This document shows, in pieces, positions 1-5,849 of a DNA stretch of 5,849 nt (its first letter is position 1; each line of letters starts with the position of its first letter). The notes below the pieces were generated by a model. It searched no databases, was not told the origin of the DNA, and was given only the letters and a program-made list of their open reading frames with translations. Both the position numbers and the translations under genes were made by a program. This DNA comes from Candidatus Acidiferrales bacterium (GTDB lineage Bacteria > Acidobacteriota > Terriglobia > Acidiferrales > UBA7541): the NCBI GenBank assembly GCA_955651735.1, contig CATPAM010000256.1, forward strand, positions 1 to 5,849. Direction: 5' to 3'.

Positions 1-770
1 GAGGATTCTGGCTTGTAGTGAACCACCGCGGGGTCGGGATTGAACGAGGAGTCTGACGCCAGATTTAGATCCAACTCGTGGAACGCGCGCTCGGTTTCCA
101 CCAGGCCGCGCCAGTGAAACGGCGAGTCAGATTCAGCGAACGCTGCGACGCGGCGCGGCAACTCTCCTCGGTAGGTGCGAGCTTCCATCATCGCCACGGC
201 GTTGCCGTGCAAAATGAATCGCGCACCGATATAGATAAAAACTGCCAGCAAGGCGAGGATCGCGCCGATTCGTCCGCGTGGCGCCTTGGATTTTGCGCCG
301 ATTTCTTCCGTGACGAGGGCGAGGAGTTGCGGCAGAAGCGCGCCAGCAAGAAAAATCAGCAGAATCCAGAGATCGAAGTGAGGGACCCAGTCGGCGGAAG
401 ATCGCTGCGCGCGAAAAGGCCAGAGGAGCTGGATGCTTTCGTTTTGCGTCAAGTCCGTTGCGACGTGTAGCGAACAAGCCGCGAGTAAGGCAAGAAAAAC
501 CGTGCGGATTGGATCTGCTTTTGGCTTGTTCCGGGTGGTGAGTGACGCCGCGGCGAGGAATGCACCAACGATCACTAGCGTTCCTAAAATGGAGTGGGTG
601 GCGTTGCGATGCCACGCGAGGAATACGGATGGACCGACATGCGCGCTGAGCTGGTCGAGGTCAGCCGCGGCGCCGGCGAGAACCGCGGTGAGCAGCGTGG
701 CGCGCGAGGCTCCTGGGAATAGGGCGCGGGTGACGGAGTAAGACGCCAACCCGTGTGTGAGGACATCCAT
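1..770 (-). CDS. YdjM/DUF457-type membrane-bound putative metal-dependent hydrolase, C-terminus cut by window edge
   Basis: The minus-strand frame opens with ATG at 768-770 and stays open for 256 codons to the left edge, so the C-terminus is missing. The sequence shows the pattern of the YdjM-like (DUF457) inner-membrane proteins: MDVLTHGL with H6, AADLD with D37 and D39, HRNATHS with H54 and H59, SLHVATD with H102 and D106, then WPF near 117-119. In this family such His/Asp residues are thought to bind metal at the membrane; the substrate is unknown. Hydrophobic stretches lie near residues 24-36, 61-77, 90-104, 134-153 and 168-187, followed by a charged, apparently soluble tail from about 195. 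The start lies one base after the stop of the lipid-kinase gene, with no good Shine-Dalgarno of its own, which suggests translational coupling. Frame continuity and the motifs make the gene secure; the hydrolase activity is a family-level label only. Confidence 0.85.
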   Translation of the reverse strand, partial: MDVLTHGLASYSVTRALFPGASRATLLTAVLAGAAADLDQLSAHVGPSVFLAWHRNATHSILGTLVIVGAFLAAASLTTRNKPKADPIRTVFLALLAACSLHVATDLTQNESIQLLWPFRAQRSSADWVPHFDLWILLIFLAGALLPQLLALVTEEIGAKSKAPRGRIGAILALLAVFIYIGARFILHGNAVAMMEARTYRGELPRRVAAFAESDSPFHWRGLVETERAFHELDLNLASDSSFNPDPAVVHYKPES

Positions 771-771
771 T

Positions 772-1740
772 TTAATTCTTGGATTGTGCTGGGAGTTTCG
801 CGATGGAAGAGTCTGTTGGGACTAAAAGCTTCAGCGCGCGCGGGACGATTTTGAATTCGACCGGGAGTCGCGCGAGCGGCTCGCCATCGACCTGGGCGTA
901 AACCGGATTGGCGTCAAGCGGCTCGCACACGATGCTCTTGGCTTTCCAATAGTGCACACCTTCAGTGCCACGCAGTTTGCCGGCCCACAGGGTTGGCAAA
1001 TAACTCAAATAGCGGAAGCCGCTCTGCGTGGTGAGGCCCATGATTTCGAATTGGTCGGCGTAGAGATCGGCTTCGTCGGTGATGCGAAACGGGCCGCCGT
1101 AATGCTTCGTTCTGCCGACAACTACGAGCGAGACGTGCAGTTTTTCTTTGCCGGTAACGACGCGGAAGTGCGGAAATCTGTAGCGGAAGACTTCGCGGGC
1201 GCCTTGCCACCAGTAGGCGAGGATGCCAAGGCGCGCTTTCAGATCGAGATCGATGGAGTAGACGATCATGCCGTCGGGACCGGCGCCGGCGACGCTCAGG
1301 AAATAGAGGGCCTTCGACGGCTCCTTGACCGGAGTGGCGAGGCCGAGCGCGATTTCCTTTACTTCGCCGTGGACCAATTTGTGCGCGGCGGCTGGGATAT
1401 CCCAGGGCAAGCCGATCTCTTTTGCGAGTACGTTTGCGGTGCCGCCCGGCAACAAAGCCAGGGGCACGCGATGACCGTTTTGCTGAATGGCAAGGCCGTT
1501 GACGATTTCGTTTAGGGTGCCATCGCCGCCGCAGGCGATCACCAGTTGACGCCCTTCAGAGCCGGCTCGTTGCGCCATGGCTGTGGCTTCACCGGGCCCT
1601 CGCGTTTCCTGAAGATCGGCCTCTATGCCGCCGAGCGAAAGAATGCGGCGGGCTTCGTCGAGCACGCGGCGCCGGCCGCGGCCGCCGTTGCCGGCGTTAG
1701 GATTGTGAATCAGCAAAGCGTTGCGAAGGTTTGGGTGCAT
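772..1740 (-). CDS. Diacylglycerol kinase-family lipid kinase (DgkB/YegS/sphingosine kinase-like)
   Basis: This complete 322-residue protein has the usual length for soluble bacterial lipid kinases of the DAGK_cat fold, which phosphorylate diacylglycerol or a related lipid with ATP at the inner face of the membrane. The N-terminus carries the HNPNAGNG loop (12-19), the nucleotide-binding GGDGTLNEIVNGL (71-83) and PGGTANVLAKE (98-108). The C-terminal beta-rich domain has the family motif VDGEP (284-288), whose glutamate is generally the candidate catalytic base, and ends with the usual LP..F.IVP.AL..LVP pattern. ATG at 1738-1740 is preceded by a purine-rich GGAAAGGG about five bases upstream, and the N-terminus aligns with the start of the fold, so the start is well supported. 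It is the first gene of a minus-strand pair with the membrane hydrolase. The exact lipid substrate (diacylglycerol, phosphatidylglycerol, long-chain base) cannot be read from the sequence. Confidence 0.93.
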   Translation of the reverse strand: MHPNLRNALLIHNPNAGNGGRGRRRVLDEARRILSLGGIEADLQETRGPGEATAMAQRAGSEGRQLVIACGGDGTLNEIVNGLAIQQNGHRVPLALLPGGTANVLAKEIGLPWDIPAAAHKLVHGEVKEIALGLATPVKEPSKALYFLSVAGAGPDGMIVYSIDLDLKARLGILAYWWQGAREVFRYRFPHFRVVTGKEKLHVSLVVVGRTKHYGGPFRITDEADLYADQFEIMGLTTQSGFRYLSYLPTLWAGKLRGTEGVHYWKAKSIVCEPLDANPVYAQVDGEPLARLPVEFKIVPRALKLLVPTDSSIAKLPAQSKN

Positions 1741-1783
1741 CGGCCCTTTCCGGGGCGCTCTCTAGCCGCGCCGCGAAAACTCC

Positions 1784-3864
<2,081 letters not shown>

Positions 3865-3927
3865 ATCCGCATTCTTACCGCTTTCGTATTGCCTATCGCT
3901 CCCGCTGATGGCTGGCTTATTCTCTCC

Positions 3928-3957
3928 TTGACAGCTTAGGAGTGATCGCGCTAGTCT
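3928..3957 (+). promoter_or_regulatory. Promoter of the padR-permease operon
   Basis: A perfect -35 box TTGACA lies at 3928-3933. With an 18-base spacer, TAGTCT at 3952-3957 matches three of six bases of the -10 consensus, including the important first two and the last. Transcription would then begin near 3964, giving a leader of only about 16 bases before the GTG start. The assignment is by sequence match only; the -35 is strong and the -10 is weak, which would fit a promoter whose output depends on a regulator. Confidence 0.55.
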
Positions 3958-3974
3958 CCTAACTATCTTAGGAG
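3935..3974 (+). promoter_or_regulatory. Candidate operator: three copies of CTTAGGAG, the middle one inverted
   Basis: CTTAGGAG occurs at 3935-3942 and again at 3967-3974, exactly 32 bases apart. Between them CTCCTAA at 3956-3962 is the same element inverted, matching seven of eight bases. The second and third copies form an inverted repeat with seven-base arms and a five-base centre (3956-3974). The first copy sits directly behind the -35 box, the second overlaps the -10 and the third overlaps the Shine-Dalgarno. An inverted repeat overlapping the promoter just before a PadR-family gene is the expected place for an autoregulatory operator. That the PadR product binds here is an inference; part of the third copy is also constrained by being the ribosome binding site. 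Confidence 0.55.
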
Positions 3975-3975
3975 G
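3970..3975 (+). promoter_or_regulatory. Shine-Dalgarno deciding the GTG start of padR
   Basis: AGGAGG precedes the GTG at 3980-3982 with four intervening bases. No ATG or other usual start occurs in frame nearby, and the GTG gives the normal PadR N-terminus, so this site fixes the start. The motif is shared with the last CTTAGGAG repeat, so a protein bound there as DNA operator would also cover the DNA encoding the ribosome site. Confidence 0.75.
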
Positions 3976-3979
3976 GCCG

Positions 3980-4321
3980 GTGACGGACCAAGCTCAGCTG
4001 CTTCCTGGCACACTCGATCTTCTCATCCTTAGGGCGGTCTCGCTCGGCCTACTGCATGGGTACGGCATCCTTCTACGCATCGGGCAGATCTCCGGCAATG
4101 CCCTGTTGATCGAACAGGGCGCGCTCTATCCCGGTCTGTTTCGCCTGGTGCGCCAGGGACTGCTCAAGGCGAGCTGGGGCACGTCGGAGAACAATCGCCG
4201 GGCCAAGTTTTACGAACTCACCGCCGCGGGCCGCAAGCGTCTGCGCGAAGAGACCGACAGTTGGAATCGGCTCGCGACTGCCATCGGTTCCGCCCTTGCT
4301 GCGCAACCGGAGGAAGTATGA
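3980..4321 (+). CDS. PadR-family winged-helix transcriptional regulator
   Basis: This 113-residue protein has the size of the short PadR regulators (subfamily 1, single winged-helix domain with a C-terminal dimer helix). The N-terminus LLPGTLDLLILRAVSLG (7-23) is followed by LHGYGI and a recognition region EQGALYPGLFRL, then the wing segment WGTSENNRRAKFYELTAAGRK, all characteristic of the PadR type found next to ADOP permeases. Such proteins bind an inverted repeat and usually repress their own operon until a ligand or stress relieves them; the ligand here is unknown. Translation begins at GTG. The TGA stop overlaps the permease ATG in an ATGA arrangement, and GGAGG at 4309-4313 inside its last codons serves the permease, so the two are translationally coupled. 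Regulation of the permease by this protein is inferred from the operon layout. Confidence 0.93.
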   Translation: MTDQAQLLPGTLDLLILRAVSLGLLHGYGILLRIGQISGNALLIEQGALYPGLFRLVRQGLLKASWGTSENNRRAKFYELTAAGRKRLREETDSWNRLATAIGSALAAQPEEV

Positions 4322-5849
4322 AACTCCTCGACTCGCTTCGTTTCCGCATCGCCACTCTCTTCCAGCGTTCGCAGATGAATGCGGAGATGGAGGAGGAGCT
4401 TCGCTCCCACATCCAGCATCGTGCTGACGATCTCGAGCGCTCCGGTCTTGCTCGCCCCGAGGCCGAGCGTCGTGCCCGCATCGAGTTCGGCGGCTCTCTA
4501 CGCGTCAAGCAAGAGTGCCACGAAGCAGCGGGTGGAACGTTCGTCGAATCGCTCTTACAGGATTTGCGCTTCGGCTTTCGCATGTTGCGCAAATCTCCCG
4601 GCTTTACTGCGGCCGCCATTGTGACACTGGCAATGGCCATCGGCGCAAACGCTGTGGTCTTTAGTGTGTTGAATGCGCTGATCCTGCACCCGCTGCATGT
4701 GCCGGACGCGGAGACCCTCTACGGAATCCAGCATGGAAACGAGGCTTCCTCGTATCAGTCGTATCCCGACTATCTCGATCTGCGCGATCGCAATCACACC
4801 TTCGATGGCCTGACAGCGTTTAGCGGTGCCCAGGCGGGGCTGGACACGGGCGAAACTTCATCCCGCGTCTGGATCTATGAAGTGAGCGGAAACTACTTCG
4901 ATGTGCTCGGGATTCATCCGTATCTTGGCCGTGTGTTCCACGCTTCCGATGAGCACGGCGACAACAGCGCTCCGTATATCGTGCTCAGCTATGCGTATTG
5001 GCACACGCGTTTCCAGGATGATCCTGGCGTGGCGGGACGTACAGTTCAGCTCAACAAGCATCCCTTCACGATCGTGGGTGTAACCCCGCCTGAGTTCCAT
5101 GGAACTTTAGTGTTTTTCAATCCCGACTTCTTTGTGCCGATCGTAAACCAGGAGCAAGTGGAGGGCGAGAATCTCCTGAACACGCGCGGCAGGCGTTGGG
5201 TCTTTATGACCATGGGACATCTGAAAGCAGGTGTCACTCCCCCACAGGCTGTTGCTGATCTGAACTCCGTTGGCACCTATCTGGAAAAAACCTATCCCAA
5301 AGACGATGACCAAAGGAGCTTTGCTTTGGCTCGTCCAAGTCTTTATGGCGACTATCTTGGCAAGCCGGTGCGCGCATTCATGACCGCATTGATGCTGCTG
5401 GCGGGGTTAATTTTGCTAGCCGCATGCGCCAACCTGGGCAGCCTGTTTGCCGCGCGCGCCGCGGACCGTTCCCGCGAGGTCGCTCTGCGCCTTGCGCTGG
5501 GAGCGAGCCGCACACGCATTCTGCGGCAACTATTTACCGAAGCCATGTTGCTTTCACTCGTCGGAGGCGCTGTCGGAGTCTTGGGCAGCGTTGTGCTGTT
5601 GCGCAGCATGAGCGTGTGGCAGCCATTTGCCAGATTTCCCATCAATTTGCCTGTGCAGCCGGACACAAGTGTTTATGCAGTGGCGTTGCTGCTGGCTCTA
5701 GCGAGTGGACTCCTGTTTGGCGCCGTCCCGGTAAGGCAGGTGCTTCGCACGGACCCCTATGAGATCGTCAAGTCAGGATCACTCGGCAGGGTTGGACGGC
5801 GGATTAGGGTCCGAGACCTATTGCTTGGCGTGCAGATTGCGATTTGTGC
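4318..5849 (+). CDS. ADOP-type ABC transporter permease (MacB/FtsX-like), C-terminus cut by window edge
   Basis: The frame runs from ATG at 4318-4320 to the right edge, about 510 codons without a stop. Family members are usually around 800 residues or more, so the second half is missing. Residues 1 to about 90 form the charged cytoplasmic permease prefix (EMEEELRSHIQHR, LARPEAERRARIEFGG). The FRMLRKSPGFTAAA motif (87-100) leads into membrane segment 1 (about 97-119). Residues about 120-345 are a periplasmic MacB_PCD-like domain, with SYPDYLDLRDRN, SGNYFDVLGI and TIVGVTPPEF typical of ADOP. The first FtsX domain follows: segments at about 354-376, 409-428 and 452-472, with the cytoplasmic SREVALRLALGASRTRI loop (385-401). 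The sequence RVRDLLLGVQIAIC at the edge starts the duplicated second half. ADOPs lack their own ATPase, and the partner and substrate are unknown. They are often annotated as exporters or MacB-like permeases. Start coupled to padR by a four-base overlap. Confidence 0.95.
   Translation, partial: MKLLDSLRFRIATLFQRSQMNAEMEEELRSHIQHRADDLERSGLARPEAERRARIEFGGSLRVKQECHEAAGGTFVESLLQDLRFGFRMLRKSPGFTAAAIVTLAMAIGANAVVFSVLNALILHPLHVPDAETLYGIQHGNEASSYQSYPDYLDLRDRNHTFDGLTAFSGAQAGLDTGETSSRVWIYEVSGNYFDVLGIHPYLGRVFHASDEHGDNSAPYIVLSYAYWHTRFQDDPGVAGRTVQLNKHPFTIVGVTPPEFHGTLVFFNPDFFVPIVNQEQVEGENLLNTRGRRWVFMTMGHLKAGVTPPQAVADLNSVGTYLEKTYPKDDDQRSFALARPSLYGDYLGKPVRAFMTALMLLAGLILLAACANLGSLFAARAADRSREVALRLALGASRTRILRQLFTEAMLLSLVGGAVGVLGSVVLLRSMSVWQPFARFPINLPVQPDTSVYAVALLLALASGLLFGAVPVRQVLRTDPYEIVKSGSLGRVGRRIRVRDLLLGVQIAIC

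Noticed and set aside
78..741. Several 60-160 codon frames on both strands (78-470, 133-615, 433-741, 584-766)
   Set aside because: They overlap the open membrane-hydrolase frame that spans 1-770 and show low-complexity, Arg/Ala-rich products without domains. The hydrolase frame has membrane segments and His/Asp motifs.
952..1515. A 187-codon plus-strand open frame opposite the lipid kinase
   Set aside because: It is a shadow of the kinase coding frame; the opposite strand has the GGDGT and PGGTAN motifs and a good ribosome site, while this frame has neither motif nor Shine-Dalgarno.
3891..3912. Possible hairpin after ligA (GCC-T-ATC paired with GATGGC around a nine-base loop)
   Set aside because: The stem is only six pairs with a bulge and no T-run follows, so it does not support an intrinsic terminator. 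A GGCC/GGCC match at 3841-3856 is equally weak.
5352..5762. Frames at 5352-5666 (minus) and 5424-5762 (plus) within the permease
   Set aside because: The permease frame there encodes clear FtsX-type membrane segments and the REVALRLALGA loop; the alternatives are out-of-frame shadows.

Overview
The window looks like a chromosomal segment of an Acidobacteriota member. The main pointer is the right-hand gene: a FtsX/MacB-type permease with the layout of the 'acidobacterial duplicated orphan permease' (ADOP) family, preceded by a PadR-like regulator of the type that commonly accompanies it. The sequence is fairly GC-rich and the genes are tightly packed. There are no RNA genes, insertion sequences, CRISPR arrays or long non-coding stretches; the largest gap between genes is 115 bases. 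The taxonomic call is an inference from gene content, not from a marker gene.

Layout, left to right. Positions 1-770 (minus strand) hold the N-terminal 256 codons of a YdjM/DUF457-type membrane-bound putative metal-dependent hydrolase that runs off the left edge. Positions 772-1740 (minus) encode a diacylglycerol kinase-family lipid kinase, separated from the hydrolase by one base, so the two form an operon with the kinase first. A 93-base divergent region (1741-1833) contains an AT-rich core with back-to-back -10-like hexamers. Positions 1834-3864 (plus) carry a complete NAD+-dependent DNA ligase, LigA, with all its domains. A 115-base gap holds a promoter with a TTGACA box and three copies of an 8-base element (one inverted). 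It leads into a GTG-started PadR-family regulator (3980-4321), whose stop overlaps the start of the ADOP permease (4318 to the right edge, truncated after about 510 codons).

Functionally there are three units: a lipid kinase/membrane hydrolase pair, the essential housekeeping ligase, and a regulator-transporter pair that is probably autoregulated through the repeats in its own promoter. I see no clear previously undescribed system. The observations most worth a second look are the repeated element built into the padR promoter and Shine-Dalgarno, the sharp synonymous-codon shift at the BRCT end of ligA, and the abutting divergent -10 boxes.
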